This document shows, piece after piece, positions 1 through 8,226 of a stretch of 64,000 nt of DNA. The DNA is from Wujia chipingensis (GTDB lineage Bacteria; Bacillota; Clostridia; Lachnospirales; Lachnospiraceae). A program made the position numbers and the translations under genes. The stretch's first letter is position 1. Every line of letters starts with the position of its first letter. The DNA lies in the NCBI RefSeq assembly GCF_014337155.1, contig NZ_CP060632.1:2673001-2737000 (forward strand), read 5' to 3'. The notes beneath the pieces are model-generated. The model searched no databases. It was given only the letters and a program-made list of their open reading frames with translations, and was not told the origin of the DNA.

Positions 1-58
1 CGAGATTCGCCTGTTTATCTTCCCATAGGATATTCGTTTGTGCCAGTGCGATCCGCAT
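1..58 (-). CDS. Partial carbon-nitrogen hydrolase (nitrilase family), N-terminus only
   Basis: Only the first 19 codons are inside the window; the gene runs off the left edge. The reading begins MRIALAQTNILWEDKQANL, which is the typical first beta strand and loop of nitrilase/amidase-superfamily proteins (MRIALAQ...W.D...N). A strong ribosome binding site, GGAGGT, lies at 68-73 on the minus strand, 9 bases before the ATG at 58. It starts 21 bases after the stop of the esterase, so the two are probably cotranscribed. The catalytic Glu-Lys-Cys residues lie outside the window, so the substrate cannot be inferred. Confidence 0.6.
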   Translation of the reverse strand, partial: MRIALAQTNILWEDKQANL

Positions 59-79
59 ACGCTGTCTACCTCCACAATT

Positions 80-1003
80 TTACCACTGTCCCATTACTTT
101 ATGCATAAATGCGCCAACCTCTTCCCATGCGCGCTTTGACTCCGGTATCACCGTGCCGCTCATCTGAAACACATGAAACATACCTTCATATACTGTGAAT
201 CGTACCGGAACTCCTTGTTCCTTTGCCTTCTTCGCAACCGATACCGCATCATCATACAGCATCTCGTGTGTCCCGACCTGAATCAGCATCGGCGGAAATC
301 CGGTAAAGTTTCCGTACATGGGTGAAATCAAAGGGTTCTTCGCATCATTTTCCCCGATATAAGGGCTGTGCAACAGCATCTCTCCACCGCCATCTGCACC
401 AAAGACCGGATCGATCTCCCGGTTCTTCGTGTACGATTCTCCCGTGATTGCCAGATCGGTCCACGGCGACATCGCAACTAATCCCGCCGGCATCGGCTCG
501 CCATTTGTGCGCAGTTCCATGCAGAGTGCCATCGCCAGACCGCCGCCCGCCGAATCGCCGACTACGATGATTCGATCGGATTCATAGCCTTTATCGCGCA
601 GCCATTTATATGCGGCAACCGCATCTTCTAATGCCGCCGGAAATGGGTACTCTGGTGCCAGCCGGTAATCCACAGAAAGCACTGCCGCTCCACTGCTGAT
701 CTCGGCGTAAAGCCCTGCCATCTTCCGGTACTGTCCCTGCAGCCCGGACATATACCCGCCGCCATGAAGCTGCAATATCACATATGGATTTTCTGATCCG
801 TTCCATGTCAGATATTCCATCTTGAACAGTCCCATGTCGATATGTTCTACGGAAAGGTGCTCCGGGTATTCAAATTCTGTGTTCTGAATAGATTTTTCCT
901 TTTTTCTCTGCCATGCCTGCTTTAAAACCGGGTTCTGGTTGACCATGGCTACGATATCACGCATCAGTTCTGCGCGGTGACTTGTCTTGTCGTTCTCCTT
1001 CAT
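80..1003 (-). CDS. Alpha/beta hydrolase, HSL-type esterase/lipase
   Basis: Predicted cytoplasmic serine hydrolase of about 307 residues, the usual length of the hormone-sensitive-lipase-like family. The oxyanion-hole motif HGGGY lies near residues 80-84 and the nucleophile elbow GDSAGG near 149-154, with Ser151 as the likely nucleophile; a C-terminal GMFHVF segment supplies the expected catalytic His. I chose the ATG at 1003 rather than the upstream in-frame codon at 1036 because AGAGAGG sits 5 bases before it. It is the middle gene of a minus-strand run: acyltransferase, zinc-ribbon membrane protein, esterase, nitrilase-like protein. That context suggests acyl ester or amide turnover, but the substrate is unknown. 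Confidence 0.88.
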   Translation of the reverse strand: MKENDKTSHRAELMRDIVAMVNQNPVLKQAWQRKKEKSIQNTEFEYPEHLSVEHIDMGLFKMEYLTWNGSENPYVILQLHGGGYMSGLQGQYRKMAGLYAEISSGAAVLSVDYRLAPEYPFPAALEDAVAAYKWLRDKGYESDRIIVVGDSAGGGLAMALCMELRTNGEPMPAGLVAMSPWTDLAITGESYTKNREIDPVFGADGGGEMLLHSPYIGENDAKNPLISPMYGNFTGFPPMLIQVGTHEMLYDDAVSVAKKAKEQGVPVRFTVYEGMFHVFQMSGTVIPESKRAWEEVGAFMHKVMGQW

Positions 1004-1028
1004 ACATACCTCTCTTTTGATAATGATA

Positions 1029-1691
1029 CTACACACGGAAGCGGCGATTTAGTTCGAGCGTGGTGCTTCGCCCGCCAATCATGAAGATTCCGAAGAGCTG
1101 GACGAGTACGGTAAATACTGCAACCAGTGTCAGAAGCTTCCATGTGACAACTTCCAGGCTGACTAACAACAACTCAACGGCTGCGAGCAACGTCAGTTCG
1201 AGCTGCGGCATAATATAGCTTCGCCAGTCACGGCGTCGCACCATCATGAATACGAAGATCGTAATATTCGTCGCAATCACGACAACCGGAATTCCGATAT
1301 TGACGGACCAGCCTTCATAGCCAAGAGAAAAATCGACCGCAAGCACAAGTGCCGCACTGATTACTCCCTGAAATATGATTTTCTGCTGTTCATCTGCCAA
1401 TGGCTGTGCAGTAAACGTAAATGTAAAGTACAGATACGCAATTCCTGCAAGGCTTACCAGTGACCAGCGGACGCCATGATAGGTCATATAATTCACGATA
1501 CCAAGCACGACCACACCGACAACCACACAGAACGTCACGATGCGGATTGCCAGGCGCATCCGCTGCTGCTTCGGGAACATGTCCGGATAGACCGGCTGCA
1601 CATGCTCTGTCTCCGACAGCGCGCCCTTGCAAAGTGGGCAGATCAGGCTGTCATCCTTCACTTTTATATTACAGCGATTACATTTACTCAT
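1029..1691 (-). CDS. Zinc-ribbon multi-pass membrane protein (DUF6320-like)
   Basis: About 220 residues. The N-terminus has two CxxC knuckles (CNRC and CPLC, residues 4-20) forming a zinc ribbon. It is followed by about six hydrophobic segments from residue 50 onward, with short basic loops such as MVRRRDW, and a basic C-terminal tail. This architecture matches the DUF6320 family as I remember it; no biochemical role is known to me. The ATG at 1691 is preferred over 1703 because GGAG lies 6 bases upstream. The start overlaps the end of the acyltransferase gene by 8 bases, indicating translational coupling. Confidence 0.75.
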   Translation of the reverse strand: MSKCNRCNIKVKDDSLICPLCKGALSETEHVQPVYPDMFPKQQRMRLAIRIVTFCVVVGVVVLGIVNYMTYHGVRWSLVSLAGIAYLYFTFTFTAQPLADEQQKIIFQGVISAALVLAVDFSLGYEGWSVNIGIPVVVIATNITIFVFMMVRRRDWRSYIMPQLELTLLAAVELLLVSLEVVTWKLLTLVAVFTVLVQLFGIFMIGGRSTTLELNRRFRV

Positions 1692-3105
1692 AATACACTC
1701 CATTCGTCTCTACCGAGACATCAATTCCATCTTCTGCAAGCTTGCGGAAGAATACCTTCTGCACATCGACTTCCCGCACTGCCGAGCTGAATGTGAACAC
1801 CAGCGTATCCTTATACGACACAACCGCTGCCTTCAGGTTCTGATTCTTCGACATGGACAAGGTTGCATACAGCGACTCCACATACGCGTCGTACGGGCTT
1901 GCAAGCTTCACCAGACCAAGGTTCGTCACACAGCCGGAGTTCGCCTTTGCAGACATCTGATAGATAATCTTCATCGCAATATTCTTGATAAAGAGCGGCG
2001 TTGCACGCAATGCCTTGTTCTTCTCGTTTGACACATTGTATGCCATGATCTCTTCTAGGTGTTCCTTCGTGATCTGGCTTTTCAGGCTCTCTGCCACCTG
2101 TGCCAGCACTTCTTCAAATGTATAATCTTCCCGCTCCGCCCGGAACATTGCCGACACGACAGCGAAGAAATTCTTCGTTGTTGCAGAACCATAATATGGA
2201 CGCAGATTTACCGGCACGCATACCGCAAGCGGACGCCGGTGTGGGATACTGTGCATATAGCCCTTATATACCGACCATGCAAATACACCGAGCAGATACT
2301 GATTGACAGTCACTCCATACTGCTTCGCCACGCGCTTGACATCCGGCAGATGCAGATAGCCGTGCATGATTCCGAAATATTCCCGCGGGAACATTTCCCC
2401 ACGGATCACAAGCGCCTTCTCCGTCTTATAGCTCTTCTTCGCCGGACGCTTATAATGCTTCAGATAGCTGTCCTCCCGGTCGACGGTCGTCTCCTCATGC
2501 AGCTCCATCCGCTCGCTATTTCCGATCTCCGGATGCACCAGACGCAGATACTGGTACACGAGTTCTTTTAAGAACATCAGCGCACCATTGCCATCGGTCA
2601 ATGCATGAAAGACTTCCAGACTGATTCTTCGTTCATAATATAACACACGGAAGAGATACTCCCGGTTTAACAGCGGATTGATATACTGGCAAGGTCCCAT
2701 GTCCTCCTGCATCACACGCGGCGCCTGGTTCGGATTATCCTCGAAATAATACCAGAATACACCCGTCTTCATACGCACATGCATGACATCAAAATACGGA
2801 AGCACCATGTCGAGCGCCTGCTGCAATTTCTCCGGCTGGATCTCCTCGGTCAGTGTTGCCGCGATCCGGTAGACATTGCTTGATTTGCGGCTGGCAATCA
2901 CCGGGAAGAGATTCGCGGTATTATCCAGCTTGTCAAATCGCGCTTCACGGATTCGTTTTGGCTGTCTCTTTACAGATTTCATCTTCGAATCCGTCGGTTT
3001 CACTTCCGGCTTTGTGTCCGATTTTTTCTGCGTATTCTGCGCTGTTTTTTTATTTGTCGTTTTCTGTCTTTTCTTACTCATTTTATTCAGTCCCAACTTC
3101 ATCAT
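1684..3105 (-). CDS. Condensation-domain-like acyltransferase (alcohol acetyltransferase / PapA-like)
   Basis: About 473 residues. The motif HALTDG (His167 to Gly172) is the HxxxDG active-site signature of the chloramphenicol-acetyltransferase / condensation-domain superfamily, which includes alcohol acetyltransferases, PapA5 and wax ester synthases. Residues 1-52 are a Lys/Thr-rich, low-complexity basic leader without homology signal, followed by the first half-domain (about 55-220) and the second (about 235-470). The start is uncertain: codons at 3105, 3102 and 3081 are all possible and none has a strong binding site. It is the first gene of the operon with the membrane protein and esterase, so a made-and-cleaved acyl ester is plausible but unproven. 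Confidence 0.75.
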   Translation of the reverse strand: MMKLGLNKMSKKRQKTTNKKTAQNTQKKSDTKPEVKPTDSKMKSVKRQPKRIREARFDKLDNTANLFPVIASRKSSNVYRIAATLTEEIQPEKLQQALDMVLPYFDVMHVRMKTGVFWYYFEDNPNQAPRVMQEDMGPCQYINPLLNREYLFRVLYYERRISLEVFHALTDGNGALMFLKELVYQYLRLVHPEIGNSERMELHEETTVDREDSYLKHYKRPAKKSYKTEKALVIRGEMFPREYFGIMHGYLHLPDVKRVAKQYGVTVNQYLLGVFAWSVYKGYMHSIPHRRPLAVCVPVNLRPYYGSATTKNFFAVVSAMFRAEREDYTFEEVLAQVAESLKSQITKEHLEEIMAYNVSNEKNKALRATPLFIKNIAMKIIYQMSAKANSGCVTNLGLVKLASPYDAYVESLYATLSMSKNQNLKAAVVSYKDTLVFTFSSAVREVDVQKVFFRKLAEDGIDVSVETNGVYYE

Positions 3106-3187
3106 GTACCTGCATGCGTCATTTTGTATCCATATCCTGCATAAATCTATACAATTTCATACATTCCCGCTCGCAGAACTTACACTA

Positions 3188-3220
3188 AGAAAAAAGCGGG
3201 CTGACATATCGTCAACCCGC
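3188..3220 (-). terminator. Rho-independent terminator of tRNA-Thr
   Basis: On the minus strand, GCGGG...CCCGC arms (3196-3220) form a hairpin followed by a T-rich tract (3188-3195). It lies just 3' of the tRNA gene and separates it from the acyltransferase gene. Confidence 0.85.
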
Positions 3221-3230
3221 ATATCTCCAA

Positions 3231-3302
3231 GCTACTGATCGGATTCGAACCGACGACCTATTCATTACGAGTGAATCGCTCTACCAACTGAGCCACAGTA
3301 GC
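3231..3302 (-). tRNA. tRNA-Thr, anticodon CGU
   Basis: The 72-nt minus-strand sequence folds into a full cloverleaf: acceptor GCTACTG/CAGTAGC, D stem GCTC/GAGC, anticodon stem ATTCA/TGAAT with loop CTCGTAA (anticodon CGT, reads ACG), and T arm GTCGG-TTCGAAT-CCGAT. The 3' CCA is not encoded. It lies downstream of the SbcC-like gene on the same strand. Confidence 0.97.
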
Positions 3303-3360
3303 ATGACAACCATCTTTCTATTCGCATAGAAATCCCAGCTGCATGTGATACTCTACCACA

Positions 3361-5046
3361 CTAACTCAGATTTGTCAAAGCATAAGTTGACTTTGTATCC
3401 TTTATTTTTGACACCAACTGTTTATCATCCGTCAGAATCAAAATCTGCTCGGATGGAATCTCCTCTATACTCGCAAAAAATCCCTGCATCTGCGTATTGT
3501 TCATCTGCGGCAAGCCGTCGATCACAACTGGCATATGCTCTTTGCATAACCGTGTTGCAATTCCTACCCTCACTGCCATCCGCACCAATGGTAAATCCGT
3601 CGCATCAATCTGTGTAATATCCGTAAATGCGCCATTTTTCTTAATCACCAGTCGAAGCTTTTCATCAATCTTCGCGTCCTCATACAATCCACCTGTCACG
3701 CGCTGCATAATATCCGTCATGTGATCATTGATAATATAATTCCACTCTTCTACATAGCTTCTGGAAAGCTCCTGAATCGTATTGATAGCAAGCGTCGTCG
3801 CATAAATCTCTCGTTCAATTGCCTGTTTTCTGCCTTCGCACACACGGATTTCATCCTCCATCTGTGCTTTCTGCTTCTTTCGCTCCAGAATCTCTGCCTC
3901 CGTTGCCCGCAGATCTTCCTTAAGATCCATATATTTCCGCGCGAAACTCATGTCGATCTCGACATCCTCATACGCCTCATTTTTACGTTCCAGTTCATAG
4001 ACGATCTTCTTGAATTCTTCCTCCGAAGGTGCCTGATTTTCTCCATCCAGCGCGCCTTTTCTGTGCAAGCCGTCCACGATCGTCATAACTACAAACAATG
4101 CTGTACACACAACAAAGAGCTGCCGCACACCATCATCAAATGGAAGGATATATACAAGTGCGGCAATTACACCAATGACTAGCAATCCCGTCAAGGCAAT
4201 CATCCACCAACGATCTGTCAGCTTCTTCGGTGCCTTATAATCCTTCAGCAAATCGGCATCCAGAAACACACTGTTTTCCTGCAAGGAATCCAGATGCTCG
4301 TTTAACTCATCGTCTTCCTCATACTTCGTGCCTTTTTCTGTATCAATTAACCGTCTGGCTTCGCGTTTCCGCTTCGCCGTCTCGATTGCAAACTCCTCAT
4401 CATTGTCCGCAATCTTCTTACGGACTTCCTTCAGCGCTTCTTCGTCACCATCGTATTGTTTCAGTTCTTCTTTCAGCTCTGCAATCTGCTGCTCCGTCTC
4501 CGTCACATCCAGTGCATTTTTCTGGTCGCGCAGGATTGCCAGCGCCCGTCTTTTATCCAGATTGGAAGAACCGGTGGTTGCCAGATTGGTAACAAATGTA
4601 TTGAGTTCTTCTGCTTCATTTTCTGTATCTTTTTGCTGACGAATATAGAGTGCATCACTATATGTCTTTTTGTCTACACCTGTCAGCGACTCATACAAGC
4701 TGTTCTTGTGCTTGAGCTTGCCAACACGACCATTCTTCACATTTAAGACCTGCGTCGTCATATTGTGCTTGCGGAAGCTGCGCTCCACCAGATACTCGTC
4801 TCCATCCTTTATCACATATGCCTTTCCAGAAAAGCCGTGTTCATCCATCGGCTTATGATGCGCCAGATCATCGTCCTCCGTCTCTGGAAATGTACCGATA
4901 CCGTACAGCGTTGCATATTCAAAATCCGCGACCGTACTCTTGCCCGCATTTCGCGTGCCATACACAACATTCACACCCGGCTTCAAATTGATCTCGCGGT
5001 TATGAAATTTTCCAAAATCTTTTAATAATAATTTACTGAAATACAT
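3361..5046 (-). CDS. SbcC/YhaN-like ATPase with internal transmembrane hairpin
   Basis: About 561 residues, much shorter than SbcC or Rad50. Walker A is GTRNAGKST (residues 30-38) after the strand MYFSKLLLKDFGKFHN typical of RecF/SbcC/YhaN proteins. Glu/Lys-rich helices on either side suggest coiled-coil arms, but the tip is replaced by two hydrophobic segments (about 280-302 and 307-324), so the protein is probably membrane anchored. The expected Walker B Asp-Glu/Asp-Asp pair reads VVIDGLP, with Gly511 where the catalytic acid should be. The LSGG-like signature is also not recognisable (IDATDLPLVR). Start at 5046 has GGAGAG upstream; the 2-base gap to the phosphoesterase gene indicates one operon and probably one complex. 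Confidence 0.75.
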   Translation of the reverse strand: MYFSKLLLKDFGKFHNREINLKPGVNVVYGTRNAGKSTVADFEYATLYGIGTFPETEDDDLAHHKPMDEHGFSGKAYVIKDGDEYLVERSFRKHNMTTQVLNVKNGRVGKLKHKNSLYESLTGVDKKTYSDALYIRQQKDTENEAEELNTFVTNLATTGSSNLDKRRALAILRDQKNALDVTETEQQIAELKEELKQYDGDEEALKEVRKKIADNDEEFAIETAKRKREARRLIDTEKGTKYEEDDELNEHLDSLQENSVFLDADLLKDYKAPKKLTDRWWMIALTGLLVIGVIAALVYILPFDDGVRQLFVVCTALFVVMTIVDGLHRKGALDGENQAPSEEEFKKIVYELERKNEAYEDVEIDMSFARKYMDLKEDLRATEAEILERKKQKAQMEDEIRVCEGRKQAIEREIYATTLAINTIQELSRSYVEEWNYIINDHMTDIMQRVTGGLYEDAKIDEKLRLVIKKNGAFTDITQIDATDLPLVRMAVRVGIATRLCKEHMPVVIDGLPQMNNTQMQGFFASIEEIPSEQILILTDDKQLVSKIKDTKSTYALTNLS

Positions 5047-5048
5047 CG

Positions 5049-6116
5049 TTATTTCTCTCCTGCTCCAAGCAGGGCTTCCATACAATAATGCAATGCCTTA
5101 TCCCGAATCGCCTTATCGCCGCCTTTTTTATCGTCTGTCAGTTCGTCTATCAGTCTGCCAAGCAGATTGTCATGATTCGACACGTGCAGCTCGTCCATGT
5201 CGTAGTCGCATTCTGTCTTATCGATCACTTCGTTGATGCAATAGCGGCGTGTCAGTTCGCTTAAGTTGATCTCCATATTCTGAGCGGCACGTCCACGCAG
5301 CAAAATCCGGTAAATGTTATCCGCCCCCAGCTCCTGCATCTTTCCTTCTACAAGATTGCAGATATCTCCATTTGTATAGGTCGAATTGATATCCATCGCC
5401 ATATTCACATATTTTCTGCATGCAAATGGCACAAATGTGATCGTCGCCTCACCTGAAGTTGACACCTCGCCTAAAATATAGCCGTGCTTTCCAGTCTCTG
5501 TATAAGAAAGTGGCTCCAGTGTTCCGGCAAATGCCATATGATTTTTCAATATATGTGCCGGCTTGTGCATATGTCCAAGTGCCACATACTGGAACCCCAG
5601 CTTCGCGACATGTTCTTTCGAAAATGGCATATGTTCCATGTCTCCGCCATGTCCAAGCAGAATATTGTATGCATCCGGCTTACCCGGTCGCATGCGTTCC
5701 AGAATCCGTCCAGTGTACGTCGCATGTCCATAGCTGTATCCGCTGACACAGACATTCAGATCCTCAAAATACACGCTTGCCGCCTGATCCCGTGGCATCA
5801 CGATCGTATTACTCTCAAATGTATATGTCTCCCATGCGGAACCCGGATCAATATAGTCCTGATCGCCAGCAATAATTACCGTCTTTGTATTTGGAATCTT
5901 CCGAAGCTGGAAATCCAGTTCCTTCAAATCCTGTTCCGTCGGCTTTGTGTAAAACAGATTTCCCGCAATCAAAAGCAATTCAATTTTCTGTTCTTCGCAT
6001 ACCTCAATCACACGGTGAAAGGTACTATAAATCTCCTTTGCCCGCACATCACTCCAGATTCTTCCGCGGTCTGGCTGCGCACCCAGATTGACGTCTGCTA
6101 TATGTATGAATTTCAT
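5049..6116 (-). CDS. SbcD/YhaO-like metallophosphoesterase-fold protein with degenerate active site
   Basis: About 355 residues with the SbcD/Mre11/YhaO fold: N-terminal HIADVNLG, IAGNLFY, IAGDQDY, LLGHGGD and ALGHMHKP occur in the expected order. The canonical signatures are DxHLG, GD, GNHD, GH and GHxH. Here His10 is Asn, the GD Asp is Asn53, and GNHD is GDQD (85-87), so several metal ligands and the catalytic His are changed. Family knowledge would predict a DNA end nuclease partner of the adjacent ATPase; the sequence suggests weakened or lost nuclease activity. Its ATG overlaps the stop of the DUF3783 gene by four bases. Confidence 0.78.
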   Translation of the reverse strand: MKFIHIADVNLGAQPDRGRIWSDVRAKEIYSTFHRVIEVCEEQKIELLLIAGNLFYTKPTEQDLKELDFQLRKIPNTKTVIIAGDQDYIDPGSAWETYTFESNTIVMPRDQAASVYFEDLNVCVSGYSYGHATYTGRILERMRPGKPDAYNILLGHGGDMEHMPFSKEHVAKLGFQYVALGHMHKPAHILKNHMAFAGTLEPLSYTETGKHGYILGEVSTSGEATITFVPFACRKYVNMAMDINSTYTNGDICNLVEGKMQELGADNIYRILLRGRAAQNMEINLSELTRRYCINEVIDKTECDYDMDELHVSNHDNLLGRLIDELTDDKKGGDKAIRDKALHYCMEALLGAGEK

Positions 6117-6496
6117 AGTGTTACCTTGCCTCCATGCAGGCTCTCATGTTCCTGCACCAGTTCCTGATATAAATCCAACACATTCCAGTGAATGTTATGT
6201 TCTGTCACAACTGCCCGATAATCGATCTGCGGCATGCCATCTTCTTTACATGCCGCAAGAAAACGATTCAACAACCCATCCGAAAACTCTGAAAATAATA
6301 TCATCGGATCAGGCAGATCTTTTCCTTCGTACCAATCCCCGTTCTGTTCAAATCCCGGCAATCCGGCATGACAGCCGATTGGCTGTAAAAAGCGCTTGCG
6401 CGCAATCTTCTTGCAGGAATATCCAAGACGCATGCCAAGTGCTTCTAATTGTCTGTGCTGTTCCGCTGGAACACTGTATAAAAGTATCGTTGGCAT
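6113..6496 (-). CDS. DUF3783-family protein
   Basis: About 127 residues; recognisable as a DUF3783-type protein, a small Firmicute family of unknown function. It begins MPTILLYSVP and has a central segment rich in Lys/Arg and a C-terminal acidic helix. No catalytic motif or membrane segment is visible. I chose the ATG at 6496 over an upstream in-frame start because GGAGG sits 8 bases before it. It overlaps the phosphoesterase gene by four bases (ATGA), so it opens the three-gene operon with the degenerate SbcD/SbcC-like pair. Confidence 0.7.
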   Translation of the reverse strand: MPTILLYSVPAEQHRQLEALGMRLGYSCKKIARKRFLQPIGCHAGLPGFEQNGDWYEGKDLPDPMILFSEFSDGLLNRFLAACKEDGMPQIDYRAVVTEHNIHWNVLDLYQELVQEHESLHGGKVTL

Positions 6497-6593
6497 CGCA
6501 TCCGCCTCCATTCCCACATTACATACTTCTGATTATTTTATCGCATCGGTACATTGAAATCAAGCTTTTCCAGAAATTCACGAGAGTTTCACA

Positions 6594-6640
6594 AAAGAAA
6601 GGACTGTCCACCCTTTTCGCGAACAGCCCTTCTTAATTCG
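6594..6640 (-). terminator. Probable terminator downstream of the PocR-MCP gene
   Basis: On the minus strand an AAGGGCTGT / ACAGTCCTT hairpin with a CTTTCTTTTG tail follows the PocR-MCP gene and precedes the DUF3783 gene. The stem contains a mismatch, so this is a moderate call. Confidence 0.6.
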
Positions 6641-6663
6641 ATCCATCACCCATGGATTTTCCT

Positions 6664-7440
6664 TTATTCATTTAACTCATGAATGTTCTTTGAAAGTTTC
6701 CGCAACGAGTCCACAATCTGGGAACTTGCCTGGCTCATACCATCTGCCAGCTTCTGCACTTCCGATGCAACTACTGTAAAACCACGCCCAGCTTCCCCTG
6801 CACGTGCCGCTTCTATCGCGGCATTTAAAGCAAGAATTCTCTGACGGCCGCTAAATTCCTCGATTTTCTGTGTCTTCTCACTTGCATCATCAATGTATTC
6901 CACGCACTCCTGGATCCCCGTCTGCAGTTTATCCAGCAAACGCTTATTCACTGCAGAAGTATAAGATGCGCGCACAAACATATTAATCACATCGCCAAGC
7001 AGCGTCGCTGCTGCCTCGATTTCTTCCCTTGTCTTAACATTCACCTTGTGCAATGCCCGAACATAGGCCTCTGCATCGATACCAAGCTCTCCCGCAGTCT
7101 TCCGGAATGCATCATCATCCGGATGCTCCGGCAGCACCTGTCCGCCAATTACACTTCCCAGCACCGTTCCATCATCTAGGGTAATCGGTATTCCAAAATC
7201 CACGAGTCCTGCATGGCAGGAATACACGCCCTTTCCTTCCCGGTCACACTTCTCGCAGCGTCTGCGTCCTTCTGCACTTCCACGAGTCAGATCAATACAA
7301 AACTCTGTAAAGTTGTAGCACTCACTGATGTACTTTCCATCTGCCCCAACAGCCACTGTTGCAAGTCCGGTACTCATCGCCCAGTTCTTCATGATGTCCT
7401 CAAACTTCTTCATGTCACAAAAATCTTCGATACGAATCAT
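6664..7440 (-). CDS. Soluble PocR-ligand-domain protein with truncated chemoreceptor signalling hairpin
   Basis: About 258 residues. The N-terminal two thirds (residues 1-165) is a PocR ligand-binding domain: conserved cysteines in [12 protein letters not shown] and [14 protein letters not shown], and GSVIGGQVL. The C-terminal third contains the tip of a methyl-accepting chemotaxis signalling domain ([20 protein letters not shown] and [10 protein letters not shown]). There is no transmembrane segment and no HAMP domain, so it is a cytoplasmic receptor with a very short signalling hairpin. The ligand is unknown. PocR domains sense small molecules such as hydrocarbon derivatives in propanediol regulation. 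The ATG at 7440 has GGTGGAAG upstream. It appears to be monocistronic, with a terminator on its 3' side. Confidence 0.85.
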   Translation of the reverse strand: MIRIEDFCDMKKFEDIMKNWAMSTGLATVAVGADGKYISECYNFTEFCIDLTRGSAEGRRRCEKCDREGKGVYSCHAGLVDFGIPITLDDGTVLGSVIGGQVLPEHPDDDAFRKTAGELGIDAEAYVRALHKVNVKTREEIEAAATLLGDVINMFVRASYTSAVNKRLLDKLQTGIQECVEYIDDASEKTQKIEEFSGRQRILALNAAIEAARAGEAGRGFTVVASEVQKLADGMSQASSQIVDSLRKLSKNIHELNE

Positions 7441-7528
7441 ATACTTCCACCCCATCTCTCATGGCTTCGCCATTTCGTAATATTATACAAATTAGTATAT
7501 CATTTTTGGTGGTTTTTTACAATCTTAA

Positions 7529-7783
7529 TCAATGTTCCATATGTGCATATTTTTCTTTCGTCGCAAGTCCACCCCGGATATGACGCTCGGACTTGTTGAC
7601 ATCTAACACCTTCCTTGCCTCGTGTGCAAGACGCAGGTTGATCTGCTCTAAGCGTTCCGTGACGTCTTTATGTACGGTTGACTTCGAAATACCGAACTTC
7701 CGCGCAGCCTGTCTGACCGTTGCCCCCTCCTCAATGATGTATTCACCAATTTCAAGTGCCCGTTCTTCAATGTAATCTCTCAA
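7529..7783 (-). CDS. spoIIID: Sporulation transcription factor SpoIIID
   Basis: 84 residues, the normal size of SpoIIID. An N-terminal helix (MRDYIEERALEIGEYIIEE) precedes a helix-turn-helix (VRQAARKFGISKSTVHKDV) and the basic C-terminal region with HIRGGLATKEKY, all family signatures. In Bacillus and Clostridia it is a small DNA-binding protein of the mother cell that activates and represses sigma-E and sigma-K genes. The start codon is TTG at 7783 with AGAGG 11 bases upstream; no ATG gives the conserved N-terminus. A near-perfect sigma-E promoter lies upstream (7814-7842), fitting known regulation. Confidence 0.97.
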   Translation of the reverse strand: MRDYIEERALEIGEYIIEEGATVRQAARKFGISKSTVHKDVTERLEQINLRLAHEARKVLDVNKSERHIRGGLATKEKYAHMEH

Positions 7784-7813
7784 CTATACAAACCTCTGTT
7801 TGACTGTTTGTAC

Positions 7814-7842
7814 AGTGTATGAAGATGGTTACGGTAATATGA
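7814..7842 (-). promoter_or_regulatory. Sigma-E-type promoter of spoIIID
   Basis: On the minus strand the -35 element TCATATT (7836-7842) and -10 element CATACACT (7814-7821) are separated by 14 bases. This matches the mother-cell sigma-E consensus (KMATATT, N14, CATACANT) at every defined position. It lies 30 bases upstream of the TTG start. Confidence 0.8.
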
Positions 7843-7849
7843 TACCGAT

Positions 7850-8154
7850 AGCTCCCTATATTTCTCAGATAAATCTTGACAATGTTGACTACATTGAAGC
7901 ACTTGCAGCAAAGTATACAAAACTCAGAAAAACACTACCGGTGTATTGAACAATTCGCACCTAAAACAGGAATCGCCAGGCTTCTACGTCTTACCGAAAA
8001 ACAATATCAAAATATTTATATGGTGTCCGGCGAAACTGATTATCAAGAAAAAACAGTTGGTAGCAACTGTCATATTATGTTATAATTTAATATAAGCAAG
8101 GAACAAATGACTACATATTGTATATATGATGGTTTGTCGCTACTAGATGTAATA
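7850..8154 (+). other. Intergenic stretch with short ORF remnants, no convincing gene
   Basis: The AT-rich interval holds a 69-codon frame (7876-8085, TTG start) and an overlapping frame ending near 7948 that reads YEDGYGNMIPIAPYISQ. Neither has a binding site or a family I recognise. They may be decayed ends of a lost gene. The segment 8081-8086 (TATAAT, with TTGGTA 18 bases upstream) could be a promoter for the orphan gene at 8227. Confidence 0.3.
8057..8086 (+). promoter_or_regulatory. Candidate sigma-A promoter for the orphan gene at 8227
   Basis: TTGGTA (8057-8062) and a perfect TATAAT (8081-8086) are 18 bases apart on the plus strand. The first 38-bp repeat copy would lie in the leader, between this promoter and the start codon. 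Confidence 0.4.
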
Positions 8155-8192
8155 GGTTGAACACCCCTCCAAAAATAGTGTATCGTTCAACA
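8155..8192 (+). repeat. 38-bp direct repeat, copy 1 (with inverted ends)
   Basis: Starts GGTTGAACACCCCTCC and ends GTATCGTTCAACA. An identical copy lies at 8891-8928. Each copy has 7-bp inverted ends, GTTGAAC and GTTCAAC, around a non-palindromic core. It precedes the orphan gene at 8227. Confidence 0.95.
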
Positions 8193-8226
8193 TAATGATT
8201 TAGTATCAGGAAAGGAGCGATAACTT

